64,000 bases of DNA, taken from the NCBI GenBank assembly GCA_910585965.1, contig CAJUHH010000002.1, forward strand, positions 186,001-250,000, written 5' to 3'. Below the pieces are notes generated by a model, which was given only the letters and a program-made list of their open reading frames with translations, made no database searches and had not been told where the DNA came from. Positions 1 through 9,100 of this stretch are shown piece by piece. A program made the position numbers and the translations under genes. The stretch comes from an uncultured Lachnospiraceae bacterium (lineage in GTDB: Bacteria > Bacillota > Clostridia > Lachnospirales > Lachnospiraceae). The number at the start of each line of letters is the position of its first letter. The first letter of the stretch is position 1.

Positions 1-1
1 G

Positions 2-475
2 ATGGACATTTTAGGCAAAATGGCTAACTCTTTCTTCCAGCACTATGCAGATCGTTGCGCAGAAAACGGCAACTGGCGCGGCGTTGAGCGTGCGAATCTT
101 ATGGGGCTGATGCCCTGGGTTCTTTCCCGCGTTATCCCCGTAGCCATTGGTTTGATATTCGGGCAGGCAGTAGTGGAAAGCATCAATGCATTTATTCCTG
201 CATGGTACATGACCGGCCTTAAAACCGCCGGCGCACTTCTCCCTGCTATGGGCATGGCAATCCTGATGCGCTATCTGCCCATAAAAAAATACTGGTATTA
301 TTTTGTAATTGGTTTTGTCCTGATCGCTTATGGCGGCGGAAACTATACCGTAATGGCAGCAGCTTTGGCAGGCATTGCTTTGGCAGGCATGCATCTGGCA
401 AGAAGCAATAATAAAGCAGCGGCTGCAGCCGGAGCGGCAATTGAAGATGACGAGGAGGTAGAAATAGATGGGTAA
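2..475 (+). CDS. PTS mannose/fructose/sorbose family EIIC (5' partial)
   Basis: This is the C-terminal part of a membrane-embedded IIC subunit of a mannose-family phosphotransferase system, the sugar channel of the transporter. About 157 residues are visible against a usual 250-270, so the true start lies left of the window and the Met at position 2 is probably internal. Several hydrophobic segments are visible (for example around residues 37-65, 75-90 and 98-130), followed by an Ala-rich and acidic tail. The stop overlaps the IID start by 8 nt, which indicates translational coupling. The substrate cannot be read from this fragment; the downstream RpiR regulator and murQ point to an amino sugar such as N-acetylmuramic acid. 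Confidence 0.85.
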   Translation: MDILGKMANSFFQHYADRCAENGNWRGVERANLMGLMPWVLSRVIPVAIGLIFGQAVVESINAFIPAWYMTGLKTAGALLPAMGMAILMRYLPIKKYWYYFVIGFVLIAYGGGNYTVMAAALAGIALAGMHLARSNNKAAAAAGAAIEDDEEVEIDG

Positions 476-1292
476 CGAGAAAAAATTAACCAAACAGGAT
501 ATCAACAAAGTTTACTTCCGCAATTTGTTTGCATTACAGTTTGGCTGGAATTACGAAAAAATGCAGGGTCTGGGCTATGCCTATGTAATCATGCCCGTCC
601 TGAAACGGCTTTATGGCGATAATCCGGAGGCAATGAAACGCGCCTTAAAGATGCATCTTGGTTATTTCAATACCTCCCAGCAGATGTCTCATCTCATCAT
701 TGGTGCAGATATGGCTTTGGAAGAAGAACTGGGCATTGAATCCGAAGAAGCCGTTGTCAGCATAAAGACCGGACTTATGGGACCCTTTGCCGGCGTTGGC
801 GACACCCTGTTTATTGCTATCTACCGGGCTATTGTGTTCTCTATCGCAGCTTACATTGCCCTGCAAGGGAATCCTGTAGGCCTTTTTGTTCCTTTGATTG
901 CTTGTGCCGCTATATTGTTTGCACGTTACAAATTTACTTATATCGGTTATAATTCCGGCCGGAAACTGGCGGAAGGCTTTGCCGATCGGATTGCTCCCAT
1001 CACAGAAGCAGCCAGCATTTTGGGTTTGACCGTGGTAGGCGCTTTAATCCCTTCCGTAGTCAACTATAAAACCGACTTAACTTTTGCTTTTGGCGAAGTA
1101 ACCTTTGCTTTACAAGATATGTTTGACAAAATACTTCCCTCTCTGCTGCCGTTGGCCATCGTAATGCTGTCCTATTGGCTGCTTGGGAAAAAGAAAGTAA
1201 ATTCTACCCGCCTGATTTTTATCTTAATCATTCTGGGTATGGTTCTGGGTAATCTTCAGAGTGTTCTGACTGGATTGGCTGGTTTGTTCTAA
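468..1292 (+). CDS. PTS mannose/fructose/sorbose family EIID
   Basis: Membrane subunit IID of a mannose-family PTS, which together with IIC forms the sugar translocation channel. The 274 residues match the usual length. The N-terminal region with the phrase FALQFGWNYEKMQGLGYAY and a later GPFAGVGDTLF stretch are typical of IID. The C-terminal half contains several hydrophobic segments (about residues 118-150, 178-200 and 225-270). A ribosome site GAGGAGGT at 452-459 precedes the ATG, which lies inside the end of the IIC gene. It is followed by IIA 17 nt downstream, so the four PTS genes form one transcript. Confidence 0.93.
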   Translation: MGNEKKLTKQDINKVYFRNLFALQFGWNYEKMQGLGYAYVIMPVLKRLYGDNPEAMKRALKMHLGYFNTSQQMSHLIIGADMALEEELGIESEEAVVSIKTGLMGPFAGVGDTLFIAIYRAIVFSIAAYIALQGNPVGLFVPLIACAAILFARYKFTYIGYNSGRKLAEGFADRIAPITEAASILGLTVVGALIPSVVNYKTDLTFAFGEVTFALQDMFDKILPSLLPLAIVMLSYWLLGKKKVNSTRLIFILIILGMVLGNLQSVLTGLAGLF

Positions 1293-1309
1293 GTTAGGAG
1301 GTCGTTTAT

Positions 1310-1753
1310 ATGATAGGAATCATTGTAACCGGGCATGGACATTTTGCCACTGGCCTGATTAATGCATTAGAGCTTTTGGCAGGGGCTGCGGAAGCACTGG
1401 AGGCTGTTGACTTTGAAGGTTCCCGGTCCGGGGAAGAGCTGGGCGAGGCAATTCTCGCCGCTGCCGCAAAAATGGATGACGGAAACGGTATATTGGTCAT
1501 GACGGATCTGCGCGGCGGAACACCCTTTAATATTTCCACACAACTATCCATGGGGAAATGTAAAAATCTGGAGGTTGTCGCAGGAAGCAATTTGCCCATG
1601 CTTTTAGAGGCTTATATGAGCCGCAGCTCCGTAGACAATGCTGCCGTTTTGGCACAGCAGATTACGGATTCCGGCAAGGAACAGATCATATATTTTGAGA
1701 AGACGTTCGATTTCGCCTCAGACGATGATGACGATGAAATCGAATTAGATTAA
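1310..1753 (+). CDS. PTS mannose-family EIIA
   Basis: Cytoplasmic IIA subunit that accepts phosphate from HPr and passes it to IIB. The N-terminus carries the conserved GHGHFATG motif, with His9 at the position of the phosphorylated His of the ManX/AgaF family. The 147 residues correspond to a stand-alone IIA domain rather than a IIAB fusion. A run of Asp and Glu closes the protein. The gene has its own ribosome site (TAGGAGGTCG just upstream) and sits 17 nt after IID and 17 nt before IIB. Confidence 0.92.
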   Translation: MIGIIVTGHGHFATGLINALELLAGAAEALEAVDFEGSRSGEELGEAILAAAAKMDDGNGILVMTDLRGGTPFNISTQLSMGKCKNLEVVAGSNLPMLLEAYMSRSSVDNAAVLAQQITDSGKEQIIYFEKTFDFASDDDDDEIELD

Positions 1754-1770
1754 GACAGGAGGTTTTTCAA

Positions 1771-2244
1771 ATGGCAATTATACATGCAAGAGTCGATGAA
1801 CGTTTGATTCACGGCCAGGTAGCTATGGTATGGACTAACACTGTGGGCGCGACGCGTATTGTGGTGGTCAATGACGCTGCCGTTAAAGACGAAATGATGA
1901 TAGCCGCCTTAAAGATGGCAAAACCTGCCGGCGTGAAGCTGTCCATTCTTTCCAGGAGCCGGGCCATCGAGAAATTTGCCGAAAAGGCATATGAAGGGGA
2001 GAAAGTCTTTTTAATTACCAAAAATGTGGGCGATATGGCCGCGTTGGTTGCTGCAGGCGTAGAAATCCGCGCCGTCAATGTAGGAAATGTAGCGAAACAT
2101 GAGGGTTCCCGCCCTATTAAGAAATCTGTAGAATTAAACGATACTGATATTATACAGATAAAGGAAATGATTGGGAAAGGCATTCCGATAACAGCTCAGA
2201 TGATTCCTAACGAATCAGATCAGTCCATTCTGAATTATCTATAG
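1771..2244 (+). CDS. PTS mannose-family EIIB
   Basis: Cytoplasmic IIB subunit that takes phosphate from IIA and phosphorylates the incoming sugar at the IIC/IID channel. The motif RVDERLIHGQV at residues 7-17 is the family signature, and His14 is the expected phosphorylation site. At 157 residues it has the normal length of a single IIB domain. The ATG follows an AGGAGG ribosome site after a 17-nt gap from IIA. An 86-nt spacer separates it from the RpiR-type regulator gene, in which no clear terminator is seen, so the regulator and murQ may be cotranscribed. Confidence 0.92.
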   Translation: MAIIHARVDERLIHGQVAMVWTNTVGATRIVVVNDAAVKDEMMIAALKMAKPAGVKLSILSRSRAIEKFAEKAYEGEKVFLITKNVGDMAALVAAGVEIRAVNVGNVAKHEGSRPIKKSVELNDTDIIQIKEMIGKGIPITAQMIPNESDQSILNYL

Positions 2245-2330
2245 GCTTTATCTGGCTGTTCTGTTTACAAGAGTTAAAAATACATTTCAAGGAAACTGCT
2301 GCGGTTCGGCAGGCAGAGACGGAGGCGACT

Positions 2331-3188
2331 ATGGAAAATATCAAACTCAAGATACGTGAAAAGTACATGCACATGAGCAAGGCGGAAAAACGGATTTCAG
2401 ATTTTATACTTGCAAACACCTTCCGTTCTCTTGGTATGACAGCACAGGATTTGGCGGATGAAAGCGGCGTTTCTGCCGCTTCCGTTATCCGCTATGTACA
2501 AAATTTGGGCTTTGATGGCCTGTCGGCTTTTAAGATGGCTCTGGCTGCCGCCAACTCGCAGGATGATGACTGGAATGCGACTGTAGATCCCATTATCCAT
2601 ACGGAGGATAGTCTGCAGACTCTTTCGGGGAAACTGGAAAGCCTCATAAACGGGGCGACCAAAGATTTCTTTTATCAGTTAGACTACGAAGCTTTGGAAC
2701 AGGCCATCTGCAAGGTCCGCAATGCGCGCCGTATCTATCTCCTGGGCATCGGCGCATCTATGCTTCCTGCTTACGACTTGTTCCACAAGCTAAAGCGCGC
2801 CGATTATAATGCCGATTACCATTTCGATATTAATATGTGCGTGGAATTTTTTCATTATATTGATGACCGGGATCTGGTCATCGCATTTTCTTACAGCGGA
2901 CAGTCCAGGGAAATTTTATATGCTTGCCAGATTGCCCGCGAAAGGCAAACTCCGATCCTTGCTGTCACGCGCCGTGAAGAATCACCGCTGCGCAGACTGG
3001 CCGATATCTCTCTTCTGATACCCAATCAAGAAGCAGTTGTGAGAATCGGTGCGTTTACTTCCCTTCACAATTCCCTTCTCATGGGAGATCTTCTTTATCT
3101 CGGATCCGTCCAGAAAAATCTCCCGGAATTGGAAAGAAATATCCGCAGTACCCGGAAGCTGGTAGAAGGATTAAAGACACGGGAATAA
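2331..3188 (+). CDS. RpiR/MurR-type transcriptional regulator
   Basis: A 285-residue RpiR-family regulator. Residues about 1-77 form the RpiR-type helix-turn-helix (the DESGVSAASVIRYVQNLGF region is the recognition helix area), and residues about 110-260 form a SIS sugar-phosphate-binding domain (GIGASMLPAYDLF and FSYSGQSREIL are SIS loop motifs). Members such as MurR sense MurNAc-6-phosphate. Its position between a PTS and murQ makes it the likely local regulator of this catabolic cluster. The ATG is preceded by GGAGGCGACT. No operator was identified by eye. Confidence 0.88.
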   Translation: MENIKLKIREKYMHMSKAEKRISDFILANTFRSLGMTAQDLADESGVSAASVIRYVQNLGFDGLSAFKMALAAANSQDDDWNATVDPIIHTEDSLQTLSGKLESLINGATKDFFYQLDYEALEQAICKVRNARRIYLLGIGASMLPAYDLFHKLKRADYNADYHFDINMCVEFFHYIDDRDLVIAFSYSGQSREILYACQIARERQTPILAVTRREESPLRRLADISLLIPNQEAVVRIGAFTSLHNSLLMGDLLYLGSVQKNLPELERNIRSTRKLVEGLKTRE

Positions 3189-3261
3189 CTGCCAGGGAGA
3201 TTTGCTCCATGATAAATCTTGATCAAAAAACGAAACAGGAATGAAACAAAAGGAGTGTAAT

Positions 3262-4167
3262 ATGGTAAAAATAGATGGTCTTACAACAGAAACGGTCAAT
3301 GAAGCTACCCGGCAGATTGACCAATTGGATTCGCTTGGTGTAGTTACCTTAATCAACCAGGAAGATAAAAAAGTGGCGGAGGCTGTAGAAAAAGAACTTC
3401 CGCAGATTGCCAAAGCAGTGGATGCCATTGCCGAACGCTTCGCGAAAGGCGGACGAATGATCTACTGCGGGGCGGGAACTTCGGGCCGCATGGGGACTTT
3501 GGACGCGATTGAGCTGACTCCAACTTACAGCGTGCCGGCGGAGCGGGCGTTCGGGCTTCTGGCAGGAGGTTCTGATGCCATGTATCACGCGGTAGAAGGC
3601 GCTGAAGATTCCAAAGAATTAGCCATTGATGATTTGAAAAATATAGGATTGGCCGCAAACGACTGCGTCATTGGCATTGCCGCAAGCGGCCGTACTCCTT
3701 ACACCATTTCCGCTTTGGAATATGGAAATCAGCTTGGAGCCTTAACCATATCTATTACTTGTAATAATGATAGTGAAATGGCAAAAGTTGCCCAAATTTC
3801 TATTGCTCCGATTGTGGGCGCCGAGGTCATCAGCGGTTCCACGCGTATGAAAGCAGGTACCGCGCAAAAACTAGTAGTTAATATGCTGTCTACCGGAACC
3901 ATGATAAAGCTTGGCAAAGTCTATCAGAATTATATGGTACAGGTTCAGCCTACTAACGAAAAATTGGTAGTCCGTGCTGTTAATATTATTTCCGCCATTA
4001 CTGGTGTCGATAAAGAAACCGCTCATCGGACGCTGGCTGAAACCGACATGCAAGTACCTGATGCCATCGTGATGCTGGAAAGCGGATGCACCCGTGAACA
4101 GGCTAAAAAAGCCCTGGAGGCAACTGCGGGTAATGTCCGTAAAGCTTTAGAACAGGTAGAAATGTAA
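3262..4167 (+). CDS. murQ: N-acetylmuramic acid 6-phosphate etherase
   Basis: MurQ cleaves the lactyl ether of MurNAc-6-phosphate to give GlcNAc-6-phosphate and D-lactate during cell wall recycling or scavenging. The protein is 301 residues, the normal size, with the SIS signature CGAGTSGRMGTLDAIE near residues 69-84 and a second conserved acidic patch EGAEDS near 112-117; Glu84 and Glu115 align with the two catalytic Glu of the family. The start at 3262 is chosen over one 21 nt upstream because AAAGGAGTG lies about 6 nt before it. It closes the PTS-regulator-etherase cluster and is followed by a terminator. Confidence 0.96.
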   Translation: MVKIDGLTTETVNEATRQIDQLDSLGVVTLINQEDKKVAEAVEKELPQIAKAVDAIAERFAKGGRMIYCGAGTSGRMGTLDAIELTPTYSVPAERAFGLLAGGSDAMYHAVEGAEDSKELAIDDLKNIGLAANDCVIGIAASGRTPYTISALEYGNQLGALTISITCNNDSEMAKVAQISIAPIVGAEVISGSTRMKAGTAQKLVVNMLSTGTMIKLGKVYQNYMVQVQPTNEKLVVRAVNIISAITGVDKETAHRTLAETDMQVPDAIVMLESGCTREQAKKALEATAGNVRKALEQVEM

Positions 4168-4207
4168 GACAATAGGTTTTCCTGCATATCATTATGCCAG
4201 GACAGGG

Positions 4208-4230
4208 GGGCTGCGTAAGCGGCCCTTTTT
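4208..4230 (+). terminator. Intrinsic terminator after murQ
   Basis: A 7-bp GC-rich stem (4208-4214 with 4219-4225, one G-T pair) with a GTAA loop is followed directly by TTTTT at 4226-4230. It ends the PTS/murQ cluster and separates it from the subtilase operon. Confidence 0.8.
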
Positions 4231-4309
4231 GTATAAGATTTATATTGCGAGGTCTTAACGTTATGGAAGAACTGGTCATACAATAGAAAAAAGTGTAAAG
4301 AGTAAAACT

Positions 4310-6022
4310 ATGGCTTGCAGAGAACAGATATTATCCGAAGATTTTGGAGAAGCATTGATTGATTTCAGGCTGGCCGGGGATGAACTGGACGGCATGGATT
4401 ATTGCGTGGAAATGATTGATGAGCAGTTTGCAGTATTATATTTCAGGCGTTCCGGGCTGGTGCCGGTCAGCGTAAGCAAATATACGTACAATTCTATCCC
4501 GAAGCTATATGGGCTGATGCAGGAAGAAACGTCGGCGGCAAGGGAGTATGATCCGGTGAATCTGATAAAATCGGGAATTTCAGAGGTGCAAAGGCCGCCG
4601 CTTTCCCTGACTGGGAGGGGCGTGGTGATAGGGCTTGTTGACACTGGAATCCGTTACAATATGGAAGTGTTTAAGAAATCCGACGGCACATCCAGAATAT
4701 TATCCATTTGGGATCAGACGATACAGGATGGGACTCCGCCGGAAGGCTTTTCTTTTGGAACGGAATATACGAATGAGCAAATCAACGAGGCGATCAGGAA
4801 CGAAAACCCTCTGTCGGTGGTTCCTTCGACAGATACGGACGGACACGGAACTGCGGTAGCCAGCGTAGCGGCGGGAAGCGATATCGGGTATGGGACGAAT
4901 TTTTTAGGGGCGGCCCCGGATGCCGATATCGTGATGGTGAAATGCAAGGAGGCAAAGCAATACTTGCGGGATTATTACCTGATCCCGGAGGGCGTGCCGG
5001 CTTATTGCGATGCGAATATCGGCTTGGCAGTCAAATATCTGGATCGTTTTGCCAGGGTGGGGGAAAGGCCGGTAGTGATATGCATCGCTATGGGAACGAA
5101 CTGGGGAGACCATGCCGGTAATTCTGTATTAGCAAGATACCTGGACAGGATTGCCAGAAAACGGAACCGGGTCGTGGTGCTGGGCGGAGGAAATGAGGGC
5201 AATGCGGGGCATCATTTCCAACGGCTTTTTCCCATGGAGGGAGCCGCAGTGACGCAGACGGCAGAGATACGCGTGGGGAATGAAGAGCCAGGGTTTTTGA
5301 TGGAACTGTGGGGAACGGCCCCAAATACAATGAGCGTGTCGATCCGTTCTCCGGGAGGGGAGGTCATTCCGTATATCGACTTCAGAAGCAGGGAAACGAG
5401 GAATTTCAGCTTTATTTATGAAAAAACAAGAATAGCTGTGGATCATATTCTGGTAGAGCAGGGCGGCGGCGACGAGCTTGTGGTATTCCGGGTCGTGCAG
5501 CCGACGGAAGGAGTATGGACTTTCCAGATCGAAATGCGGGGGAGTATTGGTTATGGTTATATCAATATGTGGCTGCCAATCAGCCAGTTTTTAAAAACGG
5601 ACGTATATTTCCTGAATTCCACGCCTTATGTGACGTTGACGGAACCGTCTTTGGCGGATAATGTGATTACGGTTTCCGCGTACGATGCGGGCAATAATAG
5701 TTTTTATATTGATTCGGGAAGGGGATTTGCCAGAGGCGGGGGGCTGAAGCCGGATATCGCCGCGCCGGGAGTGGATGTATCGACGGCGCTGGGCGCGCGC
5801 ACCGGATCTTGCATGGCGGCCGCCATTACGGCGGGAGGAGCGGCTCAGTTTATGCAGTGGGCGGTGATTGAAAAGAACGATGTGCTGGCGCAGAGCATGG
5901 AGGTAAAGGCATACTTTATGCGGGGGGCGGCGCGCAGCGCGGACATTATCTATCCGAATCGATCCTGGGGCTTCGGAAGGCTGGATCTTGCCGGGACTTT
6001 CCGGGTGCTTGCGGAGGGATGA
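4310..6022 (+). CDS. S8 subtilase-fold protein with Cys at the catalytic Ser position
   Basis: A 570-residue subtilisin-family (S8) protein without a signal peptide, hence probably cytoplasmic. The catalytic Asp motif is at residues 107-113 (GLVDTGI, Asp111) and the His motif at 174-181 (DTDGHGTA, His179). The third block, normally G-T-S-M-A, reads G-S-C-M-A, so Cys501 occupies the place of the catalytic Ser (codon TGC at 5810-5812). A beta-rich insert of roughly residues 310-440 lies between the His and Ser blocks, as in Csp-like clostridial subtilases. It starts the operon with the HD/Hsp90-like gene. It could be a thiol-subtilase with altered activity or a pseudoprotease; the fold is certain, activity is not. 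Confidence 0.88.
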   Translation: MACREQILSEDFGEALIDFRLAGDELDGMDYCVEMIDEQFAVLYFRRSGLVPVSVSKYTYNSIPKLYGLMQEETSAAREYDPVNLIKSGISEVQRPPLSLTGRGVVIGLVDTGIRYNMEVFKKSDGTSRILSIWDQTIQDGTPPEGFSFGTEYTNEQINEAIRNENPLSVVPSTDTDGHGTAVASVAAGSDIGYGTNFLGAAPDADIVMVKCKEAKQYLRDYYLIPEGVPAYCDANIGLAVKYLDRFARVGERPVVICIAMGTNWGDHAGNSVLARYLDRIARKRNRVVVLGGGNEGNAGHHFQRLFPMEGAAVTQTAEIRVGNEEPGFLMELWGTAPNTMSVSIRSPGGEVIPYIDFRSRETRNFSFIYEKTRIAVDHILVEQGGGDELVVFRVVQPTEGVWTFQIEMRGSIGYGYINMWLPISQFLKTDVYFLNSTPYVTLTEPSLADNVITVSAYDAGNNSFYIDSGRGFARGGGLKPDIAAPGVDVSTALGARTGSCMAAAITAGGAAQFMQWAVIEKNDVLAQSMEVKAYFMRGAARSADIIYPNRSWGFGRLDLAGTFRVLAEG

Positions 6023-6034
6023 AAAGGAATATCG

Positions 6035-6112
6035 ATGAGAAAGCGGTTGAACGGCCGGCGGATGATGGATTATAATAAGAAAAAGGTGGTATATATCTTC
6101 CAAAGGAAATAA
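6035..6112 (+). CDS. Possible 25-residue basic peptide
   Basis: A short open frame lies between the subtilase and the HD/Hsp90-like gene, with AAAAGGAA a few bases before its ATG. The product would be very basic (rich in Arg and Lys) and contains no recognisable motif. It may be a translated leader, a small partner protein or chance. I list it because it sits inside the operon with a plausible ribosome site. Confidence 0.25.
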   Translation: MRKRLNGRRMMDYNKKKVVYIFQRK

Positions 6113-6136
6113 CAAGGATAAAGGGGACAGGGGATT

Positions 6137-9100
6137 ATGGCAGAACGTTCTCAGGGGCTGGAAAGCACCGCGCTATGGCGGGCATATCGGGAGAAAATGT
6201 CTTCGGATGAAGAAAGAATGGCATGGGTGAAAAAAGTGTATGGGGAGGCCGTAGCTTATTTAAGCGATGTGCGGCAGAACTTTAAAAACTATACGCTGCA
6301 TGACGGAACCCATGTCAAAAATGTTCTGGATGCCATGGGCGGCCTTCTTGGGGACTGGATCGGGAAGCTGGCGGCGGGGGAAATGGAGCTGCTTATTCTG
6401 GCTGCCTGTCTGCATGACCTTGGGATGGTGTATACGGATGAGGAGCGGGAGTCTGCTTTTTCCAGGGAAGGAGTTTTCCGGGAATTCCTGCGGGAATATG
6501 CCCCGGAGCTGCTGGGATGTGCGCCGGAAGAATGGCCGGAGGAGATGAGGCAGTGGTATCTGCGTACGCTGCATCCATTTCGGGTCCCGGAGGTGTTGCA
6601 GAATGAAGGATGGGTGGAATGCATGGAAAACTGGCCGGTACGGGCGGTGCCGAAACGGTGCGTGCTGGCGGTCTGCCAGGCCCATGGGGAGGAGCCGAAG
6701 GAGCTTCGCATGAACAGGGAGCTGGAATATCTGGCGGCCAGCGATGCGGATCCTTTATTCTGCGCGTTGTTATTGCGTCTGGCCGATCTGCTGGACTTTG
6801 ATGATACCCGTGCGCCCAGGGTTCTTTACAGCTATGCCGCATATCATGAAAAGAGCCGTGAGGAGTGGAAGAAGCATCAGTCCTCGGCGGGCTTTTTTTA
6901 TCCGCCGACTCCTGCCAGGGAGGAGCTGCCTTGTAAGGCTTGCTGCAAGGATCCGGCGGTAGAACATGCGGTCAGGCATTTCCTGGACTGGGTGGATGAG
7001 GAACTTTATCAGTGCGCCTCCTTGCAGAGGTTTTGCAGGGCTGGATGGCGGCAGGAATTTCCGTTTCCACGGGCAGTATGGCGCGGGGAGATCGAGTCGG
7101 ACGGGTATGTGAGCGGCGATTTCTGCCTGACGATGGATCAGGAGCAGATATTGCATCTTCTGATGGGGGAAAACTTATATGATGACCGGGACGTTTTCGT
7201 GCGGGAGCTGCTGCAGAATGCGATCGATGCCACTTTGCTGCGGGGCGAGATGGATGCTTCCTTCGTGCCGGAGGATGCGCGTATCGATTGTTGGGAGTGG
7301 AGCGACAGGGAGGGGGACCTTTGGTTCCGTATCGACGACTATGGAACGGGGATGACGCTTGGGATGTTGCAGCGTTATTTTTTAAAGGTGGGCAATTCCT
7401 ATTACATGTCGCAGGAGCTGAAAAGGGATTTGCGGGACCATGGGCAGATGGAAGAATTTCATGGAATCAGCCGTTTTGGGATCGGTTTTTTATCCTGTTT
7501 TTTGTGCGGGGATTTGGTAGAGGTTTCCACGCTGTATTTTGATCCGGAGAAAAACCGCCGCGAAGAAATGCCGACGGGGCATGCGCGGGGGACGAGCTAT
7601 GGCATACGGCTTCAGGTGACAGGGGTAAAGGGATATTATACGATCAGGAGCCAGGCGCAAAACCATGGGATAGGGGGAGGACTTCCAAGGCCGGATTTTT
7701 TCGAGGAGGAAGGACAGGGATGTATGGAACGGCATGGGTATAGGGGAAAACCGGGTACGTCTATCGCGATCCGGCTGGATCCGGGAAAACTGGGGACTCT
7801 GGACTTGCGCGAAACGGTGAGAAAATATCTGTGCGGGGCCAGAATGCCAGTGTATTATAATAAGAAAAGGGTGGGCAGGACTTATAGGGAAGCGATGAAG
7901 ATCGCCCATGACCTTGCGGGGGAGAGGGCTTATGAGCTGCCTCTAAAGGTGAAAAAGAAATTTGATGAGTGTTTTCCTGTTGTCAGGGGGAACTATCCCA
8001 AGCTGGTGCAGACGGTAATACCGCTGGATGAGGAAGAACCTCAAGTTTTGCCTGGTTTTTCGGGAGTATTGGTGAAGCGTGAGGTACGGTTTGAAAGGAA
8101 ATTGTATTGGAATGTTGGAGAGAAGAATTGCACGGTGACGGGCATCTTTCGTTATTTGGATATAGAGCCGCAGAGTAAAATAGAATGCTGGTTGATGGAA
8201 AGGGGAATAGACCAAGCGGAGAAAATGGACAGTTATATAAAAGTTGAACAGAATGATATGAAGATAAGTGGTTTTACGTTTGGCCTGGATGAATTAGAAT
8301 ATGAGCAGTTAGGGTCTGTTTGGGACTTTATTTTTGATAATTGTTACATTGACAGGAATACGTGTACTTATCAGGGTATTGTAATGGATAAAAGACTATC
8401 CGCTTATGTGGGGAACGGGGATGGCATGGTGCTTTTACTGGAAGGAAAATGGAAACCGACAGTAAAGATCAGTCGCTCTGAAATAGTAAAACTGCCGTTG
8501 GAGATTCTGATGGCAATCAGGAGGATATTGGATCAGCACGGATCGGTGAATAACATAGATTTTCTATTTAAATTGGCAGATTGGAATCATATATCTTTAC
8601 GGGAGTGGAGGGAATTACAAAATTCTGTAGTAGGGCAATGGATGATTCAGAAGCAGAGAGATTATGCAGAAAAAATTAGGAGAGAATATTGGGAATATGA
8701 AGGAACGAAAGAGGATAAATATAATATTCCGTTATTAATATTTGTTCGTAATGCAGAACATATCATGTATAAATACGCGATGGCATATTTGCAGGATCAT
8801 TATGATATGGAAATCAATTACGAAAATGGACAAATCATCACATTCCATAAAAAGAAAGAGGAGAAAGGCGAGGGAAAGTATGATATTTTTCCTCCCATGA
8901 TGTTTTGCAAGGCTGCCAGCAGCCAAAGCAGGAAATATATTTGCCATGCTTGGCACTTTTTCCGCAGAGCAATTACAGAAGACCATCCCATGATAGCCTG
9001 GCTTCTGGAGAATGCAGCACTGCTCAACCGTTATTTCCAGCGGCAGTTCCGGCAAATGGTGGAATGTCTTTATCAGAAAGATGCGTGGGATATTGTCCAG

